NCBI GenBank assembly: GCA_965278945.1
Contig: OZ257128.1
Location: forward strand, 2,542,001 to 2,606,000
DNA length: 64,000 nt
Source: UBA10649 sp965278945
GTDB lineage: Bacteria > Actinomycetota > Actinomycetes > S36-B12
Direction: 5' to 3'
The notes under the pieces are model-generated. The model was not told the DNA's origin. It saw only the letters and a list, made by a program, of their open reading frames with translations, and did no database searches. The position numbers and the translations under genes are program-made. Shown piece by piece: positions 17,068 to 25,073 of the stretch (position 1 is its first letter; each line of letters begins with the position of its first letter).

Positions 17068-17155
17068 GATTTGAACCGCCTCCCGGGTCAAATCCGCAGA
17101 AGTCGCCCCGGAGCGGCCACCAAACCTCGATTTGACCCGGGAGGCGGTTCAAATC
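17068..17155. repeat. family B palindromic element, copy B1
   Basis: Perfect inverted repeat with 27-base arms at 17068-17094 and 17129-17155, core GAACCGCCTCCCGGGTC, and a 34-base spacer. Each arm begins GATTTGA and ends TCAAATC, or the reverse complement of that, so each arm can also fold on itself; the element can form one long or two short hairpins. It lies nine bases beyond the pmt stop and next to the tRNA-Ala terminator. The second copy is at 39836. Confidence 0.9.
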
Positions 17156-17156
17156 T

Positions 17157-17189
17157 GAAGGGCCCGTCCGGGGTTCGGGCGGGCCCTTC
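17157..17189 (-). terminator. terminator hairpin between pmt and tRNA-Ala
   Basis: Perfect 10-base stem GAAGGGCCCG (17157-17166) / CGGGCCCTTC (17180-17189) with a 13-base loop, 11 bases beyond the tRNA-Ala 3' end. Being symmetrical, it may stop transcription from both sides; there is no long T run. Confidence 0.7.
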
Positions 17190-17199
17190 GTCATGTTTG

Positions 17200-17272
17200 T
17201 GGAGCTGAGGGGATTCGAACCCCTGACCCCCTCGTTGCGAACGAGGTGCGCTACCAACTGCGCTACAGCCCC
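17200..17272 (-). tRNA. tRNA-Ala(CGC)
   Basis: A 73-base cloverleaf read on the minus strand: acceptor GGGGCTG/CAGCTCC with the G3-U70 wobble that identifies alanine tRNA. The anticodon stem is CCTCG/CGAGG, the loop TTCGCAA with anticodon CGC, and the T arm AGGGG-TTCGAAT-CCCCT. The discriminator is A and CCA is not encoded. Confidence 0.96.
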
Positions 17273-17319
17273 ATGAAGCCTGCAAAGGGTAGCAAGCGCG
17301 TGCGGCGCGCGAGGAACGC

Positions 17320-18204
17320 CTACTCGTTGACGGCTCGACGCGACCCGTAACCGTCCCTGACGACCGGGATTTCCGCGGTCTCCGATCCGTACGCGACGGG
17401 CGCACGGTCAAGAGGCTCGGCCCGCTCGCGCGTGCGCATCGACTGCGCGGTCTCGACCATCGCCTCGCCGGTCCACTCACCGGGCCGCGAACGATCGATG
17501 CCCCGCGGCACCTGCGAGGCGCGCGGAGCGGTCACGTAGGTCGGCAGGGTCTGCGGCACGGCATCCCACGACTCGTCGTCGTCCCACGCGTTCCAGGTCT
17601 CCCAGTCGTCCTCCGGAGCCGTCGGCGCCGGGGCCGCCTGCGCCGGAGCGGGTCTCTCGGCTCGGGCGGGTCGCTCGGCCTGATGCGTGCGCCGCGACTT
17701 GGCCACAGGTCGCGACGCTGACCGCTCGGAGGCCGTCATAGCGGCCGCCAGGACGAAGGCGATGACGGGGACGGACGCCAGGACTGGTGACCAGCGCGGG
17801 AGTATGCCGGCGACGGCGAGCAGCAGGGCGACGAGCAGGAGGCACGTCAGCGAGCCGAGCACCACCGCCCGTCGGGTGCTCGCGGACTGCCGGGCGAGCT
17901 CGCGCTCGTAGGTGGGGTCAAGGCCCAGCGGTGGTCGGCCTTCGGTCATCGGTCGCATGTCACGGACCTCCCGAGCGGATGATGTCGACGACGAGCGGGG
18001 CATCTGCATGTCGTACTGCTCGTCCATGTCGTACCCCGATTCCGTCGCGTACTGCGGTTGCCCGTGCCCGCCGAGAGACTTCATCGCCGAACTGAACCGG
18101 GCGGTGGACCGAACCTCGCTAATTTGGTCATGGCGCCGCAGCCACATCGGGATAAGTACCGCGGCCCAAAGGGCAATGATCACAACGTAGATCAGGCCCG
18201 TCAC
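17320..18204 (-). CDS. sepX: SepX/GlpR-type septal membrane protein
   Basis: A 294-residue membrane protein of the actinobacterial division family known as SepX in Streptomyces and GLPR, the receptor for the gephyrin-like protein GLP, in Corynebacterium. It has an N-terminal helix followed by AAVLIPMWLRRHD and the conserved start of a cytoplasmic loop (STARFSSAMKSL). A middle pair of helices (VVLGSLTCLLLVALLLAVAG, then VLASVPVIAFVLAAAM) and a long disordered Ala/Pro/Arg-rich tail with two acidic Trp motifs (DDWETWNAWDDDESWD) follow. Neighbours rimJ and galU match the usual locus, but glp is missing (see findings). Confidence 0.88.
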   Translation of the reverse strand: MTGLIYVVIIALWAAVLIPMWLRRHDQISEVRSTARFSSAMKSLGGHGQPQYATESGYDMDEQYDMQMPRSSSTSSAREVRDMRPMTEGRPPLGLDPTYERELARQSASTRRAVVLGSLTCLLLVALLLAVAGILPRWSPVLASVPVIAFVLAAAMTASERSASRPVAKSRRTHQAERPARAERPAPAQAAPAPTAPEDDWETWNAWDDDESWDAVPQTLPTYVTAPRASQVPRGIDRSRPGEWTGEAMVETAQSMRTRERAEPLDRAPVAYGSETAEIPVVRDGYGSRRAVNE

Positions 18205-18288
18205 GAAACGTAACGTTAGGGCGTCCGCTGAGTAACATCTCGGATGCGAGCAACGGGGCCTTCGGCGTGTCGTGGGACGTGTGTGACG

Positions 18289-18903
18289 TCAGGTGCGTTG
18301 TTCGACCCCGCGAAGACGGTTGAGAATTCCCTCAGGGTAGTCGCCAGCGTTGGCAACGAACGTCACGTGGTCGCGCCACTGCCCGTTGATATGCAGGTAT
18401 GCGGGCCGCTCACCCTCGCGCTGAAGCCCGAGCTTCTCCACCACTCGCAGCGACGCCGCATTCTCCGGTCGGATGTTGATCTCGATGCGATGCATGCGCA
18501 GGACGTCGAAGCAGTAGTCGCCCGCCATGGCGACGGCCTTGGTGATGATCCCGCGACCAGCAACCTCACGGTCAATCCAATAGCCGATGTAGCCGGCGCG
18601 CAGGGATCCCCAGGCGATGCCGCCGACGGTCACCTGGCCGACCAGGCGTCCCTCGTACGCGACCACCCACGGCAGCGTGCGGGCCTCGCGCGCCTCACGA
18701 CGCAACCGGCGCACCATCATCCCGAAGGTCGGCGCGACATCGCCGTTCGCGACCGCCTCCGGGGGCAGTGTCGCCTCCCACTCCTGGAGCCACTCGGCGT
18801 TGCGTCGACGAACATCGCGCCACCGACTCGCGTCCGAGTACCTCAGGGGTCGAAGGGTCACGTCGCCATCGGCGAGCGTGACCGGCCACGCGCGGGAGGG
18901 CAT
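18289..18903 (-). CDS. rimJ: RimJ/RimL-type GNAT N-acetyltransferase
   Basis: A 204-residue acetyltransferase of the ribosomal-protein-alanine N-acetyltransferase type. The acetyl-CoA loop is seen in DREVAGRGIITKAV, followed by MHRIEINIRPENAASLRVVEKLGL, the standard RimJ tail. The substrate is not known for this locus. It lies three bases after galU and 84 bases before sepX, all on the same strand. Confidence 0.88.
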   Translation of the reverse strand: MPSRAWPVTLADGDVTLRPLRYSDASRWRDVRRRNAEWLQEWEATLPPEAVANGDVAPTFGMMVRRLRREAREARTLPWVVAYEGRLVGQVTVGGIAWGSLRAGYIGYWIDREVAGRGIITKAVAMAGDYCFDVLRMHRIEINIRPENAASLRVVEKLGLQREGERPAYLHINGQWRDHVTFVANAGDYPEGILNRLRGVEQRT

Positions 18904-18906
18904 GGC

Positions 18907-19806
18907 TCAGCTCGCTGTGAAGTCGTCGAGCCACGAGCGAAGCCCGGGTCCGATGTCCTCGCGTTCGCAGGCCAAGGTGATGACGGACTTCAGGTACGAC
19001 AGTCGATCGCCGGTGTCGTAGCGACGGCCGCTGAAGACGAGCCCGTGCACGCCGCCGCCGGCGCTCGACGGCATCGTCGCCAGCGTGCGCAGCGCGTCGG
19101 TCAACTGGATCTCGCCCCCGCGCCCTGGCTCCGTCTCGCGAAGGATGTCGAAGACTGCGGGATCGAGCAGGTATCGACCAATGACGGCGTAGTCGCTGGG
19201 CGCGCTGTCGCGGTCGGGCTTCTCGATGAGGTCGGTGACCAGGACGACGTCGGCATCGTCGGTGACCTCGATGGCCGGGCATCCGTACAGGGAGATCTGA
19301 TCGAGCGGCACCTGCATGAGGCAGACGACAGATCCGCCGACCGAGTCACGGACGGCCATCATCCGGCTCAGTACGGGATCACGCGGGTCGATGAGGTCAT
19401 CGCCGAGCAGGACTGCGAAGGGCTCGTTGCCGACGTGGCTCTCGGCCATGAGGACTGCGTGGCCAAGCCCGAGGGCATCGCCCTGCCGCACGTAGTGAAT
19501 GCGGGCGAGGTCGGTCGACTCGGTCACCAGCAGCAGTCGTTCGACGTCGCCCTTCTCGCGCAGCACCTGCTCGAGCTCGAAGTTGCGGTCGAAATGGTCT
19601 TCCAGCGGGCGCTTGCTGCGACCGGTGATCATGAGGACGTCGTCGAGCCCGGCGGCCACGGCCTCCTCGACCACGTACTGGATGGCGGGCTTGTCGACTA
19701 CCGGGAGCATCTCCTTTGGCGTGGCCTTCGTCGCGGGGAGGAACCGCGTGCCCAGCCCGGCGGCCGGAATAACCGCCTTTCTGACACTGCTCATAGCGTC
19801 GACCAT
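18907..19806 (-). CDS. galU: UTP-glucose-1-phosphate uridylyltransferase
   Basis: Makes UDP-glucose for cell-envelope glycans and trehalose. The product is 299 residues or slightly fewer, with the nucleotide loop IPAAGLGTRFLPATKATPKEML, the substrate segment KPAIQYVVEEA, and LGDDLIDPR. Two ATG codons (19806 and 19794) are in frame; the second gives the commoner N-terminus SSVRKAVIPAAG. It is divergent from the formyl-THF cyclo-ligase, the same arrangement as Rv0992c-Rv0993. Confidence 0.95.
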   Translation of the reverse strand: MVDAMSSVRKAVIPAAGLGTRFLPATKATPKEMLPVVDKPAIQYVVEEAVAAGLDDVLMITGRSKRPLEDHFDRNFELEQVLREKGDVERLLLVTESTDLARIHYVRQGDALGLGHAVLMAESHVGNEPFAVLLGDDLIDPRDPVLSRMMAVRDSVGGSVVCLMQVPLDQISLYGCPAIEVTDDADVVLVTDLIEKPDRDSAPSDYAVIGRYLLDPAVFDILRETEPGRGGEIQLTDALRTLATMPSSAGGGVHGLVFSGRRYDTGDRLSYLKSVITLACEREDIGPGLRSWLDDFTAS

Positions 19807-19829
19807 AGACGATCAGACAAGATGACCTC

Positions 19830-20414
19830 GTGGATAAGGCGGCACTGCGCGCGCGCATCCGCGAGGCCCGCAGGGCACGCCCGACAGGCGAGCAGCCCGA
19901 ACTGGCCGCGCAGCTTGCCACCCGCGCCATCGCGTTCATTCCCGACGAGCCGCGCGATGTCACCTGCTACTCGTCGCTGCAAGGCGAGCCGGGCACGGGT
20001 CCGCTGATCGCCAGCCTCATCGCTCGCGGTCATCGCGTCTGGCTTCCTCGGATCGCCGGCTCGCAGTTGACGTGGGTCCGCGTCGACGCCGAGTCCGTCT
20101 TCGAGACCGGCCCCATGGGTATCCGCCAGCCCGTCGGCCACGGCGTCGATTCGCTCGACTTCGCCGACGTCGTGCTCATGCCCGCCCTCGCCGTCGATCG
20201 CTCCGGGCGCCGGCTGGGCCAGGGCGGCGGCTTCTACGATCGCTCGCTCGCGGCCGCCGCTCCGCTCGCCGACGGCGGGCCGGTTCTCGTGGCGCTCGTG
20301 TTCGACGACGAGGTCGTCGACGACGTGCCGACCGAGGGGCACGACCGGCCGGTCGACGCCATCGTGACACCGCTGCGCACGCTGAGGACCGGAAGGTCAG
20401 CCCTCTTCGACTGA
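19830..20414 (+). CDS. 5-formyltetrahydrofolate cyclo-ligase
   Basis: Converts 5-formyl-THF to 5,10-methenyl-THF using ATP. The 194 residues have the N-terminal basic helix (DKAALRARIREARRAR), the substrate region YSSLQGEPGT, and the signature GQGGGFYDRSL with its phosphate-binding Gly run. The start is GTG 19830. It is divergent from galU with a gap of only 23 bases, so the promoters overlap the coding starts or transcripts are nearly leaderless. Confidence 0.93.
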   Translation: MDKAALRARIREARRARPTGEQPELAAQLATRAIAFIPDEPRDVTCYSSLQGEPGTGPLIASLIARGHRVWLPRIAGSQLTWVRVDAESVFETGPMGIRQPVGHGVDSLDFADVVLMPALAVDRSGRRLGQGGGFYDRSLAAAAPLADGGPVLVALVFDDEVVDDVPTEGHDRPVDAIVTPLRTLRTGRSALFD

Positions 20415-20416
20415 CT

Positions 20417-20779
20417 TCAGATCGCGCCGGCGATCCGCCAGGCCAGTACGAACGCGGCCACGCAGGCCGACGGCATCACGATGACCGCCCACCAGAACGA
20501 GGTCCGCGAGACCGACCACAGCCGGTCGGTCTCCCACGCGAATCCGGAGAAGGTGGTGAAGGCTCCGCAGAAGCCGGTCAGCAGCAGCACCCGCAGGTCA
20601 CCCGACGTCAGGGCGAGGACGACGCCCGCGATGGCCGAGCCGCTGACGTTGACGACCATGAGCCCCCACGGGAACGGGCGGTACCCGGACGCGGTCGCGC
20701 GTCCGGTGACCCACGTGTCGATGACGTAGCGCAACGGTGCTCCAACGATCGCGCCGGCCACGAGCGCCACCCAGGTCAT
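20417..20779 (-). CDS. crcB: fluoride exporter CrcB/Fluc, second subunit
   Basis: A 120-residue, four-helix fluoride channel subunit. It shows GAPLRYVIDTWV, the pore Asn region GLMVVNVSGSAIAG, and the conserved FCGAFTTFSGFAWET with the paired Thr and Phe residues of Fluc channels. ATG 20779 overlaps the stop of the other crcB (ATGA at 20776-20779), the usual tandem pair expected to form a heterodimer. Confidence 0.92.
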   Translation of the reverse strand: MTWVALVAGAIVGAPLRYVIDTWVTGRATASGYRPFPWGLMVVNVSGSAIAGVVLALTSGDLRVLLLTGFCGAFTTFSGFAWETDRLWSVSRTSFWWAVIVMPSACVAAFVLAWRIAGAI

Positions 20780-21168
20780 CGCGACCGCGCGATCTTCGCG
20801 CCGAGGCGGACGGCGAGCAGCCCGGCCACCATCGTGAGGCCCACGTATCCAGCCGCCATGGCGACCCGGCCGGCGTCGAGCAGCTCGCCGGTCTCCAGGG
20901 CGAAGGCGGAGAAGGTGGTGAAGCCGCCGAGGACTCCGGTGACCAGGAAAAGGCGCGCCCAGTGCGGCCCCTCGCGGACCGTCAATGAGGTCGCGATGAC
21001 ACCGATCAGGAGGGCGCCGACCAGATTCACGGCCAGTGTCGCCCACGGCCAGCTCGCCGGACCGTTGTCGCCCACCAGGAGCACGACGCCATAGCGCGCG
21101 AGCGAGCCCAGCACGCCACCGATCGCGATCACGAGCAGTGGGGGCACAGCCACGAAGGCTACGCGCAC
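20776..21168 (-). CDS. crcB: fluoride exporter CrcB/Fluc, first subunit
   Basis: Partner fluoride channel subunit of about 130 residues. Family motifs are GGVLGSLARYGV, the Asn region TLAVNLVGALLIG, and GVLGGFTTFSAFALETG. The exact start is uncertain: several GTG codons (21168, 21162, 21153, 21147) are possible, and 21168 is used here. No fluoride riboswitch fold was recognised in the short upstream gap. It is divergent from the Ruc/FmdB gene. Confidence 0.88.
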   Translation of the reverse strand: MRVAFVAVPPLLVIAIGGVLGSLARYGVVLLVGDNGPASWPWATLAVNLVGALLIGVIATSLTVREGPHWARLFLVTGVLGGFTTFSAFALETGELLDAGRVAMAAGYVGLTMVAGLLAVRLGAKIARSR

Positions 21169-21175
21169 CGCGAAA

Positions 21176-21231
21176 TTGCACGAATCGCCCGCGACCGGGC
21201 ACAATTAGCACTCGGCGCCATGGAGTGCCAG
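21176..21231 (+). promoter_or_regulatory. sigma-70-type promoter with CIRCE (HrcA operator) upstream of ruc
   Basis: TTAGCACTC (21205-21213), nine bases, then GAGTGCCAG (21223-21231): nine of nine and seven of nine matches to the CIRCE arms TTAGCACTC and GAGTGCTAA. TTGCAC (21176-21181), an 18-base spacer and CACAAT (21200-21205) form a plausible promoter whose start point falls inside the operator. HrcA bound here would block transcription until heat stress. Confidence 0.8.
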
Positions 21232-21251
21232 CCAGATGCCACGGAGGAACG

Positions 21252-21611
21252 TTGCCCACCTACGAGTACGCCTGCTCTGCCTGCGGTGCCCGATCCGAGG
21301 TGCAGCAGAAGATGACCGACGACTCCCTGACGGTGTGCCCGTCATGCGGCGCCCCCGGCCTGCGCAAGCTGTTCACCAATGTCGGCGTGGTCTTCAAGGG
21401 CAGCGGCTTCTACCGCAATGACTCACGAGACTCCAACAAGTCGAAGTCGGACTCGAGCACCACGACCAAGACGGCAGGCTCGGACTCGACTTCGTCCTCG
21501 GGCTCGTCGGGTTCGACCGGGGACTCATCGTCGACGTCGTCGGCCCCGAGCACCCCGGCCAGCGCGCCCGCGAGCACCCCTGCTGCATCAAAGGCGCCGT
21601 CCACCGCCTGA
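21252..21611 (+). CDS. ruc: FmdB-type zinc-ribbon protein, Ruc-like chaperone
   Basis: A 119-residue protein starting at TTG 21252 behind a strong GGAGG (21243-21247). The N-terminal half is a zinc ribbon with two CxxC pairs (CSAC and CPSC), then LRKLFTNVGVVFKGSGFYRNDSR. The rest is a disordered Ser/Thr/Ala/Pro tail. This matches mycobacterial Rv0991c/Ruc, a zinc-ribbon chaperone activated by oxidation and repressed by HrcA. Synteny (next to formyl-THF cyclo-ligase, near mscL) and the CIRCE in front support the same role here; oxidation control is inferred from the family. Confidence 0.88.
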   Translation: MPTYEYACSACGARSEVQQKMTDDSLTVCPSCGAPGLRKLFTNVGVVFKGSGFYRNDSRDSNKSKSDSSTTTKTAGSDSTSSSGSSGSTGDSSSTSSAPSTPASAPASTPAASKAPSTA

Positions 21612-21662
21612 CCTGTGGACAGCCGTTCGACGCGGGCGCCCGAGTTGACCTAGCGTCGCTGC

Positions 21663-22127
21663 GTGCTGGCTACGCAGACTCGTCGCACGTTCACCCGGTT
21701 CCTTCGACGGCACCGACGCCCCGTGGCCGCGATCATCGCCGGAGCGGGCGTGCTCGTCGCGTTGTCGAGCCTTCGTTCTGCCCCCGCAACCCTCGTCGTC
21801 TCTGCACCGCCGGTCTCCGACCTGCGACCAGGTGAGGTAGCGGTGCCGCTCACCTTGTCCTCCGCGGCGCTCGCGAACACTCTGTCCACCGGCGACGTCA
21901 TCGACGTGATCGGCCTGTCCGGTGACGATGGCAGCGACTCGAGAGCCGTCGTCGTCGCGCATCGGTCCCGGGTGATCGACGTGCCGGATTCGTCTGGGAC
22001 CTTCGGCTCGTCCTCGTCCGCCATTGTCCTGGTCGCCGTCGTCGAGTCCGCCGCGCTCAACGTGAGCACGGCGATCGCGCGCGGGCCGGTGACTGTCGTC
22101 ATCCGCACGCAGGCGAACAGTCGCTAG
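21663..22127 (+). CDS. SAF-domain membrane protein (CpaB/RcpC-like)
   Basis: A 154-residue protein with a basic N-terminus, one membrane helix (PVAAIIAGAGVLVALSSL) and an outside SAF-type domain. DLRPGEVAVPLTL and GDVIDVIGL resemble the CpaB/RcpC pilus-assembly fold. No pilus genes are nearby, so a pilus role is not supported. The start is GTG 21663. It lies 51 bases after ruc and just before mscL. Confidence 0.7.
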   Translation: MLATQTRRTFTRFLRRHRRPVAAIIAGAGVLVALSSLRSAPATLVVSAPPVSDLRPGEVAVPLTLSSAALANTLSTGDVIDVIGLSGDDGSDSRAVVVAHRSRVIDVPDSSGTFGSSSSAIVLVAVVESAALNVSTAIARGPVTVVIRTQANSR

Positions 22128-22164
22128 GGTGCCGCGAAACGCACACCTACTGTCGGGAGACTCC

Positions 22165-22545
22165 ATGCTGAAAGGCCTGAAGACCTTCGTCTTCCGGGGA
22201 AATGTCATCGATCTCGCGGTTGCGGTCGTCGTCGGAGCCGCGCTGACGGCGCTGGTCGGCGCCTTCTCGCAGGCGCTGATCATGCCGATCGTCGGCATAT
22301 TCCTCGGCGGCGGCATCAACGCGGGAACCATCGAGATCCGCGGCCAGGTCATCGACTTCACGATGATGATCAACGCGCTCATCGTGTTCGTCATCACGCT
22401 GACGGTCATCTACTTCGTCTTCGTCCTGCCCATGAACAAGATGCGCGAGCGGATGAGCAAGGGCGAGGAGCCGGCCGCGACCCCCGAGGACATCAAGCTG
22501 CTGACGGAGATCCGCGACCTGCTGAAGGCCGATCAGGCGCCGTGA
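22165..22545 (+). CDS. mscL: large-conductance mechanosensitive channel MscL
   Basis: Pressure-relief channel of the plasma membrane. The 126 residues have the N-terminal amphipathic helix MLKGLKTFVFRGNVIDLAVAV, pore helix TM1 with its Gly/Ala pattern, an outer loop, TM2 (INALIVFVITLTVIYFVFVL), and the cytoplasmic helix ending LLTEIRDLLKADQ. ATG 22165 follows GGGAGA. The last 13 bases overlap the 3' end of the convergent aminotransferase. Confidence 0.95.
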   Translation: MLKGLKTFVFRGNVIDLAVAVVVGAALTALVGAFSQALIMPIVGIFLGGGINAGTIEIRGQVIDFTMMINALIVFVITLTVIYFVFVLPMNKMRERMSKGEEPAATPEDIKLLTEIRDLLKADQAP

Positions 22546-23909
22546 TGCGGCGGCACATCAGCCAGAAGCTGCCGGTCTGACGCGGAGAACCCGCCCGCCT
22601 CGTCGGAGGTGATGTCCGGCAGGAGGTCGACGTCGATGCCCGCTCGCGCCACTCGCCGAGAGCCGAGCTCCACGAGTGCCTCGTCGATCGTCGAGCCGAG
22701 CATGCGCAGCTCGTCGCGCGTGATCACGAACGGCGGAGAGATCTGCAGCGCCCCGTCGACCAGCGCACGGGTGAGAATCCCCCGCCGGCGAAGCGACGCG
22801 AGCAGCCGCGCCATCAGTGTCGGATCCGCGGCGAGAACGCCGCGATCCAGCTGCACCGCCGCGAGCAGGCCGGTGCCCAGGCGCACCTCGGAGACCCACT
22901 CGTGCGCCCGAAGCTGCGACAGTGCTGCAGCAAGGGAGAGCTGGCTGTCGGCGACGCACGCCACGAGATTCTCGCGCTCGAGGATGTCGAGGTTCGCCAT
23001 GGCCGCGGCGGCTGCGGACGCATGGCCGGAGTACGTGTATCCGTGCCTCCAGACGAGTCCGGGCGAATTCCAGAACGGCCGAGCAACCCGGTCGGACACC
23101 AAGACGGCCCCCATCGGGAGGTATCCCGACGTGAGGCCCTTGGCGGTGAGCACGACATCGGGGTCGATGCCCTCGGACGCGAACATGCGCCCGGTCCGCC
23201 CGTACCCGGTGATGACCTCGTCGGCGACGAACAGCACCCCGCGCTCGCCGCACACCTCGCGGACGCGCTTCAGGTAGCCGGCCGGTGGTGCGTACACGCC
23301 TCCGGCGCCGATCACCGGCTCGCAGAAGAAGGCCGCCACGCGATCGACGCCAATCTCGTCGATGCAGGTGGCGAGTGCCTCGGCGTCGTCCCAGTCGACG
23401 CTTCGCACGTCGGGGTCGAGCGCGCCGTAGCCGTCGCGGTTCGCCCCGATGCCGGCGAGTGACGTGCCGGCGAGGTGCATGCCGTGGTACGCCTTGGTGC
23501 GCGTGATGATGACGCGCCGATCCGGTTCGCCTACTTCGCTCCAGTAGCGGCGGACCAGCTTCGCGGCGGTGTCGACGCAGTCGCTGCCCCCGCTCGTGAA
23601 GAAGACCTTCGCCTCGTCCATCGGCGCCAGCGCGGACAGGCGGTCGGCGAGGTCGAGAGTGGGTCGCGTCGACAGATCCCCGAAGTTCGAGTACGCCGCG
23701 ATGCTCGAGATCTGCCGCAGTACCGCCTCGCCGATCTCCACTCGCCCGTGGCCGACATTGCAGTACCAGAGCGCCGCCGTCGCATCGAGATACTCGTCGC
23801 CCGCCTCCGAGCGGACGTGGGAGCCAAGTCCGGACTCGATCACGAGGTCGGAGCAGGCAACGGCGGACATGTCCGCGAACGGATGCCAGAACGCCGAGGG
23901 ATGGCTCAC
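22533..23909 (-). CDS. class III aminotransferase (omega-amino acid type)
   Basis: PLP enzyme of 458 residues that transfers amino groups from omega-amino acids or amines. It shows FFTSGGSDCVDTAAKLVRRY, YHGMHLAGTSL, the Asp of the PLP pocket in VLFVADEVITGYGRTG, and the PLP lysine in LTAKGLTSGYLPMGAV. The C-terminal Arg region is also present. The closest named types are beta-alanine- or putrescine-pyruvate transaminases; the substrate cannot be fixed. It is divergent from the saccharopine-dehydrogenase-like gene at 23946. Confidence 0.88.
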   Translation of the reverse strand: MSHPSAFWHPFADMSAVACSDLVIESGLGSHVRSEAGDEYLDATAALWYCNVGHGRVEIGEAVLRQISSIAAYSNFGDLSTRPTLDLADRLSALAPMDEAKVFFTSGGSDCVDTAAKLVRRYWSEVGEPDRRVIITRTKAYHGMHLAGTSLAGIGANRDGYGALDPDVRSVDWDDAEALATCIDEIGVDRVAAFFCEPVIGAGGVYAPPAGYLKRVREVCGERGVLFVADEVITGYGRTGRMFASEGIDPDVVLTAKGLTSGYLPMGAVLVSDRVARPFWNSPGLVWRHGYTYSGHASAAAAAMANLDILERENLVACVADSQLSLAAALSQLRAHEWVSEVRLGTGLLAAVQLDRGVLAADPTLMARLLASLRRRGILTRALVDGALQISPPFVITRDELRMLGSTIDEALVELGSRRVARAGIDVDLLPDITSDEAGGFSASDRQLLADVPPHHGA

Positions 23910-23945
23910 GTCGTCAGCGTAGGCGACGGATGTAGCGTCGCGGAC

Positions 23946-25073
23946 ATGTCAGGACGGGTGATCTGCTTCGGCGCCACGGGATTCACGGGGCGCCTGGCCG
24001 CCGAGGCGATGACACGCGCAGGCCTCGCGCCCGTTCTCGCCGGGAGATCCGAACAGGCCCTCGTCGATCTTGTCGCCCGCTTGGCTCCATTTGCTCCCAT
24101 CGATGCAGCGCCGACATGGCAGGGCGCCAATGCCAGCGACCCGGTGAGCGTCAGGCGCCTGGTCACCAGCCCCGACGACGTGCTGGTCTCGACCGTCGGG
24201 CCGTTCTCGAGGTTCGGCCGGGCAGCGGTGGACGCCGCCATCGATCAGGGCTGCGGGTACGTCGACTCGACCGGAGAGCCGTCGTTCATCCGCGAACTCT
24301 TCGAGCAGGACGCCGTGCGAGCGCTCGCGACCGGAGCCAGGCTGCTGCCCGCGTTCGGCTACGACTACGTGCCGGGAAATCTCGCCGGGGCGCTGGCCCT
24401 TCGCGATTGCGCCGCCGCTGGCAGCAAGGCTGCTCGGATCGAGATCGGGTACTTCCTGACAGGCCCGATGGCGATGAGCAGCGGCACCCGAGCGAGTGCG
24501 GCGGCGATGATCACCGAACCCTCCTTCTCCTTTCGACGCGGTTCGGTTCGAGACGGCTCGATCCCCGTCGCGACCTTCGATCTGGACGACGGCAGGCGCG
24601 ATGGCCTGCCAATCGGCGGAAGCGAGCATTTCGCGCTCCCGCGGCTGGCCCGCGGACTCGCGGACGTTGGGGTCTACCTCGGCTGGGCAGGACGCCTGAC
24701 TCGTCCGGCGCATGCGATCGGCCGGATCGCGGCCGCCTCGCGACGCGTCCCCGTTGCGGGAGGACTGACCGCACGCGCACTGTCGTGGGCGGCCGGCGGC
24801 GAAACCGGCATCGGGCCGTCCGCTGCTCAGCGGTCGGCGACGACGTCCATCGCCATCGCCCGAACTCTCGACGGTGTCGGTCGCGAGCTCGGCCGAGTGC
24901 GCGTGGACGGACCGAGCCCCTACGACCTGACCGGGGACCTGCTGGCCTGGGGCGTCGCAATGCTCCATACGCGACGCGAGACCGGTCCGGGCGTGCTCGG
25001 GCCCGCAGATGCATTCGGCTTGGACGCGCTGGTCGACGGCTGCGCTGCGGTGGGGCTTCGCCGTGTCGATTGA
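23946..25073 (+). CDS. saccharopine dehydrogenase-like NAD(P)-binding protein
   Basis: A 375-residue protein with an N-terminal Rossmann motif FGATGFTGRLAAEAM and LAGRSEQAL, then TVGPFSRFGRAAVDAAIDQG and YVDSTGEPSFIREL. This is typical of the saccharopine-dehydrogenase-like oxidoreductases that include actinobacterial trans-acting enoyl reductases. It is unlikely to make lysine, because the large catalytic domain of true saccharopine dehydrogenase is not seen. It overlaps the next gene by 11 bases. Confidence 0.75.
   Translation: MSGRVICFGATGFTGRLAAEAMTRAGLAPVLAGRSEQALVDLVARLAPFAPIDAAPTWQGANASDPVSVRRLVTSPDDVLVSTVGPFSRFGRAAVDAAIDQGCGYVDSTGEPSFIRELFEQDAVRALATGARLLPAFGYDYVPGNLAGALALRDCAAAGSKAARIEIGYFLTGPMAMSSGTRASAAAMITEPSFSFRRGSVRDGSIPVATFDLDDGRRDGLPIGGSEHFALPRLARGLADVGVYLGWAGRLTRPAHAIGRIAAASRRVPVAGGLTARALSWAAGGETGIGPSAAQRSATTSIAIARTLDGVGRELGRVRVDGPSPYDLTGDLLAWGVAMLHTRRETGPGVLGPADAFGLDALVDGCAAVGLRRVD

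Noticed and set aside
18244..20007. 587-residue plus-strand open frame across rimJ and galU
   Set aside because: Lies antisense to two well-recognised genes; no family features.
20780..21251. fluoride riboswitch before crcB
   Set aside because: The two crcB genes are contiguous and the divergent gap is short; no conserved riboswitch fold was recognisable.
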